Source: Halochromatium glycolicum (GTDB lineage Bacteria > Pseudomonadota > Gammaproteobacteria > Chromatiales > Chromatiaceae). From it: a DNA stretch of 64,000 nt. Each line of letters starts with the position of its first letter. The stretch's first letter is position 1. The position numbers and the translations under genes are program-made. The notes under the pieces are model-generated. The model saw only the letters and a list, made by a program, of their open reading frames with translations. It searched no databases and had not been told where the DNA came from. This document shows, piece by piece, positions 51,420 to 60,724 of the stretch. The stretch covers positions 1 through 64,000 of the forward strand of contig NZ_NRSJ01000014.1 of NCBI RefSeq assembly GCF_016584085.1, written 5' to 3'.

Positions 51420-51449
51420 GCCGGTCTCAAGACCGGTCTCAAGACCGGC
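51420..51449. terminator. Tandem GCCGGTCT/AGACCGGC stem-loops between convergent genes
   Basis: The unit CCGGTCTCAAGA recurs nearly three times. GCCGGTCT (51420-51427) can pair with AGACCGGC (51442-51449) or with the nearer AGACCGG. It lies between ppa and the convergent DUF1840 gene, suiting two-way termination, though T-runs are absent. Confidence 0.45.
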
Positions 51450-51471
51450 CTCAAGAGTAGTTGTCCGCGGA

Positions 51472-51786
51472 TCATCGATCCCACATCACATTCTTCTCAT
51501 CCCGGGCCGCCGCCTCGAGCAGCTCGATCAGCGGTAGCGCCCGGTGCTTCAGGCTGACGCTCTGGGCGAGGGCATCCTCATCGTCCTCGTCGCGTTCGGG
51601 GTCCAGCGGTGCCTCGGGGTTGGCTTCGACTGCGGCCTTCAGGCGGTCGAGTGCGGTGGGCACATCCTCGGCCAACAGCGCACCAGGCACCGCGCCGCTG
51701 TGGCCCATCATCCGAATCAGGGCCTTGGCGACATCGCCAAACATCGTGATGTCGGCGTGGACAGGGGTCTTGAAGGTGATCAGCAT
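51472..51786 (-). CDS. DUF1840 family protein
   Basis: A 104-residue protein matching the DUF1840 pattern: start MLITFKTPVHADITMFGDVA, then MMGHSGAVPGALLAEDVPTALDRL. The family function is unknown, and it is found mostly in beta- and gammaproteobacteria. A central acidic stretch (PERDEDDEDA) is present. It is divergent from opgH with about 150 bases between. Confidence 0.85.
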   Translation of the reverse strand: MLITFKTPVHADITMFGDVAKALIRMMGHSGAVPGALLAEDVPTALDRLKAAVEANPEAPLDPERDEDDEDALAQSVSLKHRALPLIELLEAAARDEKNVMWDR

Positions 51787-51938
51787 GGTTGCGTCCTCAA
51801 TTGTTTGTCACTCAGGCAGGTCGCCCATCCACTCGCGATAGCGTCGTCTGCGGAGACTATAACCGTCAATCGACTGTTGTACAGGTCTTGTCCGCCCCAA
51901 TGATCGACAAGCTGAACAACCACTGGAAGAGGCCTGCT

Positions 51939-53792
51939 ATGGTATCCAGCTCGATCGAGGGCGCGGAGGACGCATTGGTGACGACTGGAGCGCGCTGGGC
52001 GCGTCTCCCGCTGCGCTGGCGTCGTGTCGGATTCGCGGTGCTGGTGGTGTCGACGATCCTGTTGATGCTGGGTTTGATGACCTGGACGCTGGGTGCCGGT
52101 GGTTACGACTGGCTCGATGGGCTGCTCATCGTCTGTTTTGCGATGACCCTGCCCTGGACCGTGATCGGGTTCTGGAACGCGGTGGTGGGGTTCATCATCC
52201 TGCGCACCGCCCCCGAACCGGCGCACGCGCTGTATCCACCTGCGGCTAGCGTTGACGACGCTGCGCCAATCATCGCCGATTCCGCGCTGCTGAGCTGTAT
52301 CCGGAACGAGGATGTCACCTCGGTCGTGCGCAATCTGGACCGGATGCTTGATGAGCTGGATGCGGCCGGTGTCCAGGATCGTTTCACCCTCTATGTGCTC
52401 AGTGACTCGACCTGGCCCGAGGTGATTGCGGCCGAGGAGGAGCAGGTCGGACGACTGAGGTCACGCTGGAACGGGGTGATTGAGGTGGTCTACCGGCGCC
52501 GGTCATCGAACCCCGGCTACAAGGCGGGCAACATCGGTGATTTCTGCGCGCGCTGGGGCGCTGAGCACGACTTCATGCTGGTGCTCGATGCAGACAGCCT
52601 GATGGCTGCCGCGACCATCCTGCGAATGGTACGTCTGCTGCAGGCACGCCCCGGGCTTGGAATCCTGCAAACCCTGACGGTCGGGCTACCCAGCGACAGT
52701 GCCTTTGCGCGGCCGTTCCAGTTCGGCATGCGGCTCGGCATGAAGAGCTACAGCATTGGCAGCGCCTGGTGGCAGGCCGATGCTGGCTCCTACTGGGGGC
52801 ATAACGCACTGATTCGACTGCGCCCGTTCGTCGCGCACTGCGCCCTGCCTCGGATCGCGGGCAAGGGGCCGCTTTCGGGCGCGATCCTGAGTCATGACCA
52901 GCTCGAGGCGGCCTGGATGCGCCGGGCCGGTTACGAGGTGCGGGTGATGCCGATCGAGGGCGGGAGCTGGGAGGAGCATCCGCCGACCCTGCTCGAATTC
53001 GTGCGCCGTGATCTGCGTTGGTGTCAAGGCAATATGCAGTATCTAAGGCTCGGCCGCGACGAGATTGCTGGCTTACATCCGGTGAGCCGCTGGCAGCTCC
53101 GACTTGCGGTCATGATGTTCCTGGCGTCGCCGGCCTGGCTGATGCTGATGCTCGTCGGTGTGCTGCGACTCGGATTCGATGGCGAGGGGCCTGTCTATCG
53201 GCCCGAGACCGGGCTGGCATTGTTCGCGCTGGTGATGACGATGGTCTTCGCGCCGAAGCTCGCGACGATCATTGATGCGCTCAGCAGCGCGGCGGGCCGG
53301 GCCCGCTTCGGGGGCGGTCTGCGACTCGGCATCAGCAGCCTTGCCGAGATCGGATTCGCCGCCCTGCTGGCGCCGATCATGGCGATCGCGCACACCCTCT
53401 TCCTTGCCGAGCTGGCACTGGGACGGGCTATGGTCTGGGGGGCTCAGCGGCGCGCGTTACACGGTGTGCGCTGGCGCGATGCCGTGCGCCGGCTCTGGCC
53501 GCAGACCCTGATCGGTGGGCTCGGCGTTGCATGGCTCAGTCTGCATGCCCCGCCTGGCGCCGTGGTGATCTCGCCGTTCTTCATCGGCGCACTGTTCGCC
53601 ATCCCGATCGCCGTCACGACCGCGTCGCCAGCGCTTGGCCGATTGGTCGCATGGCTGGGCCTATGGCGAACTCCCGACGAGGTCGAGCCCGTTGCGATCC
53701 TCCGCGCCGCGCGTCCGGAGTGCGGTGCGGCCTCGGTGCAGCCCCTGCTGGCGACAGGATGGCGCGAACAGACCGCTGAGGCTCTCGACTGA
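51939..53792 (+). CDS. opgH: Glucans biosynthesis glucosyltransferase OpgH (MdoH)
   Basis: An inner-membrane family 2 glycosyltransferase that makes the beta-glucan backbone of osmoregulated periplasmic glucans from UDP-glucose. The 617-residue product has two N-terminal helices, a cytoplasmic catalytic domain with the acidic motif LDADS near residue 216, EEHPPTLLEFVRRDLRW with the (R/Q)xxRW type end near 355, and several C-terminal membrane helices. The ATG at 51939 has a GGAAGAGG site 6 bases upstream, better than the ATG at 51900. It lacks the long N-terminal region of E. coli OpgH, and opgG is not adjacent. Confidence 0.88.
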   Translation: MVSSSIEGAEDALVTTGARWARLPLRWRRVGFAVLVVSTILLMLGLMTWTLGAGGYDWLDGLLIVCFAMTLPWTVIGFWNAVVGFIILRTAPEPAHALYPPAASVDDAAPIIADSALLSCIRNEDVTSVVRNLDRMLDELDAAGVQDRFTLYVLSDSTWPEVIAAEEEQVGRLRSRWNGVIEVVYRRRSSNPGYKAGNIGDFCARWGAEHDFMLVLDADSLMAAATILRMVRLLQARPGLGILQTLTVGLPSDSAFARPFQFGMRLGMKSYSIGSAWWQADAGSYWGHNALIRLRPFVAHCALPRIAGKGPLSGAILSHDQLEAAWMRRAGYEVRVMPIEGGSWEEHPPTLLEFVRRDLRWCQGNMQYLRLGRDEIAGLHPVSRWQLRLAVMMFLASPAWLMLMLVGVLRLGFDGEGPVYRPETGLALFALVMTMVFAPKLATIIDALSSAAGRARFGGGLRLGISSLAEIGFAALLAPIMAIAHTLFLAELALGRAMVWGAQRRALHGVRWRDAVRRLWPQTLIGGLGVAWLSLHAPPGAVVISPFFIGALFAIPIAVTTASPALGRLVAWLGLWRTPDEVEPVAILRAARPECGAASVQPLLATGWREQTAEALD

Positions 53793-53832
53793 CCATTCGG
53801 CCCGGCCGGATGGATCGTTGCGGATCACGTCG

Positions 53833-53861
53833 TTGCAGAAACCTAGCCCAAGGGCTATCCT
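53833..53861 (+). promoter_or_regulatory. Possible sigma-70 promoter of rpmE
   Basis: TTGCAG (53833-53838) and TATCCT (53856-53861) are separated by exactly 17 bases and lie 45 bases before the rpmE start. Each hexamer matches the consensus only in part. Confidence 0.35.
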
Positions 53862-53906
53862 TCGTCGATTAACCTGACAAGATAGCCTATTCGGAGCAGG
53901 AAGGTC

Positions 53907-54107
53907 ATGAAAGAAGGCATCCATCCCGATTATCAGGACGTGAAGGTCCTCTGCAGTTGCGGCAACAGCTTCACCACGCGCTCGACGTTGAAAGACGAAC
54001 TGCACGTCGAGGTCTGTTCGGCATGCCATCCGTTCTACACCGGTAAGCAGAAGATCGTCGATACCGGCGGCCGCGTCGATAAGTTCCGTCGTAAATACGG
54101 GCGCTGA
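53907..54107 (+). CDS. rpmE: 50S ribosomal protein L31, zinc-binding form
   Basis: A 66-residue ribosomal protein. It has the four-cysteine zinc site of the C+ form (CSCG near 16-19, CSACHP near 37-42) and the usual C-terminal VDKFRRKYG. It is the zinc-loaded version, not the zinc-free paralogue used in zinc shortage. Monocistronic, ahead of the malic enzyme gene. Confidence 0.97.
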   Translation: MKEGIHPDYQDVKVLCSCGNSFTTRSTLKDELHVEVCSACHPFYTGKQKIVDTGGRVDKFRRKYGR

Positions 54108-54225
54108 TCACCCCTCGCGTCGGGCTCAAGCTGTTGGGCCGTCACCGAAGTACTGTCGGTCGGGCATCCGAGCCTGTGAACCGCTCGGCCACGGCCGATC
54201 TTGATCCGAGACCGGAGCGTTCTGT

Positions 54226-55470
54226 ATGTCCGATGATTCACGCCCCGACGCTGACGCCGACCTCAACGCCGCTGCGCTGGCCTATCACGAGACGCCGCGC
54301 CCTGGTAAGACCGGGGTCGAGATCACTAAGCCTGCGGCGACTCAGCGCGATCTCTCGTTGGCCTATACGCCCGGCGTCGCTGAGCCGGTGCGGCGCATCC
54401 ATGCTGATGCGCAGGCTGCCTATCGCTATACCAATCGCGGCAACCTTGTCGCGGTGATCACCGACGGGACCGCTGTCCTCGGGCTCGGTAACGTCGGCGC
54501 GCTCGCCGGCAAACCGGTCATGGAAGGCAAGGCGGTCCTGTTCAAGCGCTTTGCGGACATCGATGTCTTCGACATCGAGGTCGACGCCGAGACGCCGGAG
54601 GCGTTCATCGAGACTGTCGTGCGCATCGCGCCAACCTTCGGCGGTATCAATCTCGAAGACCTCGCTGCGCCGCACTGCTTCGACGTCGAGCAGGCGTTGA
54701 TCGAACGGCTCGACATCCCGGTCTTTCATGACGACCAGCATGGCACCGCGATCATCATCGCTGCCGGCTTGCTCAATGCGCTGGAGCTGCAAGGCAAGGC
54801 CCTGGCCGATGCGCGCATCGTCGTACTCGGTGCCGGTGCGGCCGGGATCGCATCGATCAAGCTCCTGATCGAGCTCGGCGCGGACCCGCAGCGAATCCTC
54901 ACGGTCGACCGCCGTGGGGTCATCCATAGTGGGCGTGACGACCTGAACCGCCATAAGGCTGAGATCGCTGTCGAGACCGACCGCCGCTCGCTCGAGGACG
55001 CCTTTCAGGACGCCGATGTCTTCATCGGTCTGTCGGGGCCGGATCTAGTGACTCGAGCGATGCTCGCGGCGATGGCGCCAAGGCCGATCGTGTTCGCCTT
55101 ATCGAATCCGGTACCGGAGATTCGGCCGGAGGTTGCGTTCGAGGTTCGTGACGACCTGATCATGGCGACCGGCCGCTCCGACTATCCCAACCAGGTCAAC
55201 AATGTCCTGGGCTTTCCGTTCATCTTCCGCGGTGCGCTCGATGTGCGCGCTTCGCGCATCAACAACGCGATGTGCATCGCTGCGGTGCACGCACTCAAGG
55301 ATCTGACCCGGGAGCCGGTGCCGGCCTCGGTGCTCGAGGCCTACGGGCTGGATGCGCTGACTCGCGGGCCAGACTACATCATCCCCAAGCCATTGGACCC
55401 GCGGCTGCGCGACACCGTTTCAGCGGCCGTCGCTAAGGCCGCGATAGCGAGCGGCGTCGCTCGCGCTTGA
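54226..55470 (+). CDS. Malic enzyme, short MaeB-like form
   Basis: Oxidatively decarboxylates malate to pyruvate and CO2 with NAD(P)+. The 414-residue product has the bacterial malic enzyme signature: SLAYTPGVAEP near residue 44, TDGTAVLGLGNVG near 84, DLAAPHCFDVE and FHDDQHGTA in the active site near 147-170, and the cofactor loop VLGAGAAGIASI near 202. It lacks the phosphotransacetylase-like C-terminal domain of full MaeB (about 760 residues), so it is the stand-alone form. Cofactor preference cannot be told safely. Confidence 0.92.
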   Translation: MSDDSRPDADADLNAAALAYHETPRPGKTGVEITKPAATQRDLSLAYTPGVAEPVRRIHADAQAAYRYTNRGNLVAVITDGTAVLGLGNVGALAGKPVMEGKAVLFKRFADIDVFDIEVDAETPEAFIETVVRIAPTFGGINLEDLAAPHCFDVEQALIERLDIPVFHDDQHGTAIIIAAGLLNALELQGKALADARIVVLGAGAAGIASIKLLIELGADPQRILTVDRRGVIHSGRDDLNRHKAEIAVETDRRSLEDAFQDADVFIGLSGPDLVTRAMLAAMAPRPIVFALSNPVPEIRPEVAFEVRDDLIMATGRSDYPNQVNNVLGFPFIFRGALDVRASRINNAMCIAAVHALKDLTREPVPASVLEAYGLDALTRGPDYIIPKPLDPRLRDTVSAAVAKAAIASGVARA

Positions 55471-55987
55471 TGCCTCTGATCGTGGGTGATCCCAGTGCAG
55501 GACGGGCTGGGTTGTGCAGCGGATGCTCTGCGGTCGGTGCCTGTAAGGATCGAATGGGGTGCCTGCTGCGAAGTCGGCACTATTCCTGCTTAATCATCCC
55601 CGCTTAGGTTCTGCTTAGGTTCGGTTCTGGTTGGGTTCTGCTGAGGTTCTGGCGTGAGTGCAGGGACGCACCGATGGCCTCTAGTAGAATCCGTCTCGTC
55701 TGAGGCAGGTATCCAGTTATGGTTGCTCTCGCCTCGGTCGCTGATACTCGGATCATTCCCCCTCGCGACCCGATATGCACCATCTCGTTGCATTGCTGCC
55801 CTCAGGTTGTGCGCGACCGGTCAGAGCCGATTCATGCTCGGTCGCGCGTCGTTGCCGGTCGGCGGTTGTTTGACCTCCATCCCTAGGCTCGACGACCTTC
55901 GATCATCAGGCTGAATTGCCGCCCTGCGCTGAGACCGCTGCTGCGGAGTCGGGCTGGAGCGGTGAGTGACAGACGGGAGAGACCTCT
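55471..55987. other. Intergenic region upstream of citrate synthase
   Basis: About 515 bases. It holds several near-repeats of GGTTCTG (55603-55651) and a 9-bp inverted repeat GCGCGACCG / CGGTCGCGC (55811-55819 / 55839-55847, 19-nt loop) about 140 bases before gltA. The hairpin could be a regulatory leader structure. No gene is supported. Confidence 0.55.
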
Positions 55988-57286
55988 ATGGCCGACAAGA
56001 TCATCACCATTACCGATAACGCGGCCGGTGAAAGCTTCGACTACCCGCTCAAGACAGGCACCATGGGACCCGGTGCGCTGGACATCTCCTCGCTCTACCG
56101 GGATGCCGGCTTCTTCACCTATGACCCTGGCTTCATGGCGACGGCGAGCTGCCACAGCGCCATCACCTACATCGATGGTGAGAAGGGTGTGCTGCTCTAT
56201 CGGGGCTATCCGATCGAGCAGCTCGCGACCAAGGCCAGTTTCCTCGAGGTCGCCTATCTGCTGCTCTATGGTGAGCTGCCGACGGAGGAGGAGCTGATCG
56301 ACTTCGAGCGTCTGATCACCCAGCACACGATGCTCAATGAGAACCTCAAACGGTTCTTGAGCGGTTTCCATTACGATGCGCATCCGATGGCGATGCTCTG
56401 TGGTGTGGTCGGCTCGCTGTCCGCGTTCTATCACGAATCGATTGATGTCCATGATCCGCGCTACCGCGAGGTCTCGGCGCATCGGCTGATCGCCAAGATG
56501 CCCACCATTGCGGCGGCCGCCTACAAGCACTTCGTCGGCGAGCCGATCATGTATCCGCGCAACGATCTGCGCTACGGCGCGAACTTCCTGCACATGATGT
56601 TCGCGACCCCCTGCGCCGATTACGAGCCCGATCTGCTCGCCGAGAAGGCACTGAATCTTCTGTTCATCCTCCATGCCGATCACGAGCAGAACGCCAGCAC
56701 GTCGACCGTGCGACTGGCCGGCAGCTCGGGGGCCAATCCGTTCGCCTGTATCGCTGCCGGTATCGCATCGCTCTGGGGGCCGGCGCACGGGGGCGCCAAC
56801 GAGGCCGTGCTCGATATGCTGCAGCAGATCGGCGACGTCAAGAACGTCTCCACCTATGTCGACAAGGCCAAGGACAAGGATGATCCCTTCCGGCTGATGG
56901 GCTTCGGGCATCGGGTCTACAAGAACTATGACCCGCGCGCCAAGATCATCCGCGAGGTCTGCCACCAGGTGCTCGACGAGTTCCCCGGGGCGGCCGACAG
57001 CCCGCTGCTCGAGCTGGCGGTGAAGCTCGAGGAGATCGCGCTCAACGATGAGTACTTCGTCGAGCGCAAGCTGTATCCGAACGTCGACTTCTACTCCGGT
57101 ATCATCTATCGCGCCCTCGGCATCCCCCGCAATATGTTCACGGTGATGTTCGCGGTTGCGCGCACGGTCGGCTGGGTCTCACACTGGATGGAGATGATGA
57201 GCGATCCGGCCAATCGGATCGGCCGGCCGCGTCAGATCTATCACGGACCCGAGGTGCGCGATTACGTTCCGATCTCCAAGCGCTGA
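55988..57286 (+). CDS. gltA: Citrate synthase (type II, hexameric class)
   Basis: Condenses oxaloacetate and acetyl-CoA to citrate, the first step of the TCA cycle. The 432-residue product has the catalytic histidine segments HADHEQNAS near residue 230 and [11 protein letters not shown] near 264, then [14 protein letters not shown] near 306 and the catalytic aspartate in NVDFYSG near 363. Length and N-terminal beta domain fit the NADH-sensitive gammaproteobacterial type. A GGGAGAG site precedes the ATG. Confidence 0.96.
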   Translation: MADKIITITDNAAGESFDYPLKTGTMGPGALDISSLYRDAGFFTYDPGFMATASCHSAITYIDGEKGVLLYRGYPIEQLATKASFLEVAYLLLYGELPTEEELIDFERLITQHTMLNENLKRFLSGFHYDAHPMAMLCGVVGSLSAFYHESIDVHDPRYREVSAHRLIAKMPTIAAAAYKHFVGEPIMYPRNDLRYGANFLHMMFATPCADYEPDLLAEKALNLLFILHADHEQNASTSTVRLAGSSGANPFACIAAGIASLWGPAHGGANEAVLDMLQQIGDVKNVSTYVDKAKDKDDPFRLMGFGHRVYKNYDPRAKIIREVCHQVLDEFPGAADSPLLELAVKLEEIALNDEYFVERKLYPNVDFYSGIIYRALGIPRNMFTVMFAVARTVGWVSHWMEMMSDPANRIGRPRQIYHGPEVRDYVPISKR

Positions 57287-57309
57287 GCACGCACTGGTCA
57301 AGGGAGACC

Positions 57310-57472
57310 TAAGGCGATTTCTGTCAAAGCTCATACCGCCTTGCTGGTCTTTTCGCTCGCCTTCTTCGTCGCGCCGCCGGTCACATAGCCCGGCTATGCT
57401 CCCGGCGACGCTCCTCGAAGGCAAACGAAAATCCTGCGCAATTCGGTACGAGCTTTTCTGGCAATCGCCTAA
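57310..57472. repeat. 163-bp long imperfect palindrome (MITE- or REP-like)
   Basis: The ends TAAGGCGATT... and ...AATCGCCTAA are inverted repeats (about 17 of 24 matched), and pairing continues inward: GCTCATACCG with CGGTACGAGC, TTTTCG with CGAAAA, GCCTTC with GAAGGC, CATAGC with GCTATG around a CCG loop at 57390-57392. The whole segment could fold into one hairpin. It lies just after gltA and fills half of the 334-base gap to the next gene (57621). It has no coding potential. Confidence 0.7.
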
Positions 57473-57620
57473 CGGGTCTGACGCGGTGCGGCTTGGCCGG
57501 TATCGGCGTCGCTTTGAGGCCGCTCCCGAACGGCCGCAACCCGGCGAAGAGGCGCAGCATCGAGGTCTTTGCTGCCGAGCTCTACGCTTTATCTCGTGGG
57601 ACTTCTCCGTCACATCGACC

Positions 57621-58316
57621 TTAATGCCCCTCATCTGCGAGTAGCTGCTCGACCGCGCGGGTGTTCAGCCCGCGCTCGGGCCGCTCCGAGATCGCGCCCA
57701 ACGGCGGGTTCTGCCGGTCTCGCGCCGGCAGCACGACGAGCTCGATCGGCACCTCACCTGCCATGAAGGCGAAGCTCGGGTGGGCCTGGCGCGTGCCGTC
57801 GGCGTAGCGCTGTTGTGCGTCGCCTTCTTGCCAGGGGATGCCCTTGTCGATCAGGCGGAAGACGATCTCGCGGGGATCGTCGGCGAAGAGATGGACGCGA
57901 ACCCCTTGCTCGAGCGACGCAGTGCCGCTCAGGGATTGCCCCACCAGGCGCGGATCGAAGTCGGCGAAGGTCTTCATCGCGGCCAGCGCCTGTTCGCGCA
58001 GCCTGGTGGTGACATGCTGCTGCGCCTCGGGCTCAAACAACCGATACTCGCTCTCGAGCGCCTCTTGGATCTCGGCATTGTCGGGCCAGCAACGCTTGTT
58101 ATCGATGCCGAGCCGCTGCGCTGCCTTGCGTCGCGCACGGTCCGGTTCGATCAGCCCTTGCTCGCGCATGATGCGGGCGGATTCGTAGGCGAGCTGGCGC
58201 CGCTGGCTCGCGCAAGCGCCGCGACTGGAGGGCTTGGCCCCCGCCCTTTGTCGATCCGCTGCTTCGCGCGACACACGCGAGCGCCCTGTGACCCGTGTCC
58301 CGTTTCGTCTTGGCAT
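57621..58316 (-). CDS. Conserved nucleotidyltransferase-like protein of unknown function
   Basis: A 231-residue cytoplasmic protein. The N-terminal half is helical and basic (LAYESARIMREQG ... ARRKAAQRLG). The C-terminal half resembles a minimal nucleotidyltransferase fold: DPRLVGQSLSGTASLEQGVRVHLFADDP, where an LVG-x-GTA loop and a strand with charged residues take the places of the GS motif and metal site. The usual catalytic DxD is not evident (VRVHLF instead), so it may be inactive or only distantly related. The start at 58316 leaves 115 bases to the divergent pilM gene. Confidence 0.6.
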   Translation of the reverse strand: MPRRNGTRVTGRSRVSREAADRQRAGAKPSSRGACASQRRQLAYESARIMREQGLIEPDRARRKAAQRLGIDNKRCWPDNAEIQEALESEYRLFEPEAQQHVTTRLREQALAAMKTFADFDPRLVGQSLSGTASLEQGVRVHLFADDPREIVFRLIDKGIPWQEGDAQQRYADGTRQAHPSFAFMAGEVPIELVVLPARDRQNPPLGAISERPERGLNTRAVEQLLADEGH

Positions 58317-58431
58317 ACCGGCTATGAGTGTTAGGCTGCGGGAGGCAGGTTCAAGACCATCTGATATAGTCTTTAGATCGTGCAGGATTTCTGAGAAGCG
58401 GGCTCCGGCCCTGCTCGAGGGCTGCTGCAGC

Positions 58432-59493
58432 ATGTTCCGACTCGGCCTAAAACATCGGCCACTGGTTGGCGTCGATATCGGCTCGACAGCCGTGAAGCTG
58501 GTCGAGCTGGGCGCCGCACGCGCTGGTGAGGCGTTCCGTGTCGAGTCCCTCGGACTCGAGCCGCTGCCGGCTGGCGCGGTGCTCGAGAAGAAGATCGCCG
58601 ATGTCCAGAAGGTGGGCGAGGCCGTTGGCGCCGCGCTGGGACGCGCCGGAACCAAGACCCGGCGGGCGGCCGTTGCCGTCGCCGGTTCTGCCGTGATCAC
58701 CAAGGTGCTGTCGTTGAATGGCGACCTTTCCGATGCCGAGATGGAGGCCCAGATCCAGCTCGAGGCCGATCAGTATGTCCCTTATCCCCTGGAGGAGGTC
58801 AACCTCGATTTCGATGTGCTCGGACCGACCAAGGGCTCCGAGGGCATGGTCGATGTCCTACTAGCGGCCTCGCGCCAGGAGAACGTGGACGACCGCGTTG
58901 CCGCCCTCGAACTCGCCGGAATGGGGGCCGAGATTGTCGACATCGAGTCCAACGCCATCGAGAACGCCTGCGGTCTCCTGGCCGGCTCGCGTGGACCCGA
59001 AGAGGCGCTCGTCGCTGTCGCTGACGTCGGCGCGAGCACCACGACCCTGCATGTGCTCCACAATGGTCAGAACATCTATGCTCGCGAGCAGAGCTTCGGT
59101 GGTCAACAGTTGCTGGAAGAGGTGCAGCGACGCTCGGACGGCACCGTCGAGGGGGCCTTGGCGTTGTTGCGTGAGACGCCGCTTCGGCCCGAGATCCTGA
59201 GCGAGGTGCTGGAGCCGTTTCAGGAGACCCTAGCAAGGCAGCTCGCGCGCGCGCTGCAGTTTTTCTACTCCAATTCGCCATTCAATCAGGTTGATGCGCT
59301 GCTGGTCACGGGCGGGGTCAGCGCAGTTCCCGGCCTCGCTCAGGTGCTCGCTGAGCATCTTGGGGCTCCGGCGAGGATCGCGGACCCGCTCGGCGAGATG
59401 TCGTTGGCACCAAATCTGGACTCGGGCCTGATCACGCATGGTCGCGGCGCACTGCTGGTCGCGGTTGGGCTGGCGATGCGGCGGTTCCGCTAG
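58432..59493 (+). CDS. pilM: Type IV pilus alignment ATPase-like protein PilM
   Basis: An actin-like cytoplasmic protein that binds the N terminus of PilN and links the motor to the inner-membrane alignment complex. The 353-residue product has the phosphate-1 loop GVDIGSTAVKLVEL near residue 15, DQYVPYPLEEVNLDF near 112, and the adenosine-type loop LLVTGGVSAVPG near 287. The ATG at 58432 (MFRLGL) is the family start; the long open frame upstream is not. It heads pilMNOPQ. Confidence 0.94.
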   Translation: MFRLGLKHRPLVGVDIGSTAVKLVELGAARAGEAFRVESLGLEPLPAGAVLEKKIADVQKVGEAVGAALGRAGTKTRRAAVAVAGSAVITKVLSLNGDLSDAEMEAQIQLEADQYVPYPLEEVNLDFDVLGPTKGSEGMVDVLLAASRQENVDDRVAALELAGMGAEIVDIESNAIENACGLLAGSRGPEEALVAVADVGASTTTLHVLHNGQNIYAREQSFGGQQLLEEVQRRSDGTVEGALALLRETPLRPEILSEVLEPFQETLARQLARALQFFYSNSPFNQVDALLVTGGVSAVPGLAQVLAEHLGAPARIADPLGEMSLAPNLDSGLITHGRGALLVAVGLAMRRFR

Positions 59494-60072
59494 ATGGCCC
59501 GGATCAATCTGCTCCCCTGGCGCGAGGCTGCGCGACGGCGGCGCCAGCGCGACCTTGGCATGATCGCGGTGATCTCGGTGGCGATGGTGCTGCTGTCCGG
59601 GTTCGCGCTCAAGGTCCAGTTCGATGCGATGCTTGCCGCCCAGAATGCTCGCAACAGCTTTCTCGAGGGACAGATCGCGGTCTTGAATCGACGCATCCGC
59701 GAGATCAATCAGCTCGAGCAAAGGAAGGCGGATCTGCTGGCACGGATGGATGTCATTCAGCGGCTGCAGGAAAGCCGTCCCGAGATCGTCCATCTGGTCG
59801 ACGAGCTGGTCGATGCGGTACCGGCTGGCGTGTTCCTGACCAGCCTGCGACAAGAGGGAGAGCAGCTCACCATCGAAGGACGCGCGCAATCCAACGCGCG
59901 CGTCTCGGCGTTGATGCGCAATATCGATGCGTCGGATTGGGTCGGCGGCTCCCAACTGGTGCTGATCGAGAACAAGGACGAGACCGGCACCGGATTCAGT
60001 CATTTTCGGTTGGGCTTCAAGCAGCGGCGACCCGGTTCCGGCGATGAAACGATGCAGGCAGCGGTGGATTAG
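59494..60072 (+). CDS. pilN: Type IV pilus alignment protein PilN
   Basis: A bitopic inner-membrane protein. The cytoplasmic N terminus (MARINLLPWRE) carries the INLLPWR motif that binds PilM. One membrane helix (about 22-43) follows, then a coiled coil and a periplasmic ferredoxin-like domain that pairs with PilO. 192 residues. It starts directly after the pilM stop. Confidence 0.95.
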   Translation: MARINLLPWREAARRRRQRDLGMIAVISVAMVLLSGFALKVQFDAMLAAQNARNSFLEGQIAVLNRRIREINQLEQRKADLLARMDVIQRLQESRPEIVHLVDELVDAVPAGVFLTSLRQEGEQLTIEGRAQSNARVSALMRNIDASDWVGGSQLVLIENKDETGTGFSHFRLGFKQRRPGSGDETMQAAVD

Positions 60073-60124
60073 GCTGGTGGTGGCATGCTGTTCTCGACCG
60101 CAGCAGCGTTTCAGGGGCGACTGA

Positions 60125-60724
60125 ATGGACCTCAATGAGCTGGATCTGAACGAGATCGGCGACTGGCCCGCCGCCGCCAAAGCCGTGGTCATCGCGCTGC
60201 TCTGCGGCCTCGTCGGCTTTGGCTGGTATCACTTCGTCACCAGCGGCCAGATCGAGCAGCTCGAGCGTGCGGAGCAGAAGGAACAGGAGCTGCGGCAGGG
60301 CTTCGAGCGAAAGCAGCATCAGGCGGCCAATCTCGAGGCATACCGTCGTCAGTTGGCAATGATGGAGGAGTCGTTCGGGGCGATGCTACGCCAGCTTCCC
60401 GACCAGACCGAGGTGGCGTCGCTGTTGGTCGATGTCTCGCAGACGGGCTTGGCCGCCGGTCTCGAGTTCGAGCGCTTCGAGCCGGCCGCCGAGATCACGC
60501 GGGACTTCTATGCCGAGCTCCCGATCCGGGTTCGCGTCACCGGCCGATATCATGAGTTCGCGCGCTTCATCAGCGGACTTGCCGCCCTGCCTCGCATCGT
60601 CACCGTTCATGATATCGAGATCAGTCGGGGCGATGACCCCGGAGACGCAAGCGCCCAGGGCACAGCGATGACACTCGGCGCGATCGTGAAGACCTACCGT
60701 TATCTTGATGATCTGGCGCCATGA
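60125..60724 (+). CDS. pilO: Type IV pilus alignment protein PilO
   Basis: A bitopic partner of PilN, 199 residues. It has a short cytoplasmic start (MDLNELDLNEIGDWP), one membrane helix (about 20-38), a coiled coil (about 45-80) and a periplasmic domain with LPIRVRVTGRYHEFARFISGLA, the conserved core. Its stop overlaps the pilP start (ATGA). Confidence 0.94.
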   Translation: MDLNELDLNEIGDWPAAAKAVVIALLCGLVGFGWYHFVTSGQIEQLERAEQKEQELRQGFERKQHQAANLEAYRRQLAMMEESFGAMLRQLPDQTEVASLLVDVSQTGLAAGLEFERFEPAAEITRDFYAELPIRVRVTGRYHEFARFISGLAALPRIVTVHDIEISRGDDPGDASAQGTAMTLGAIVKTYRYLDDLAP

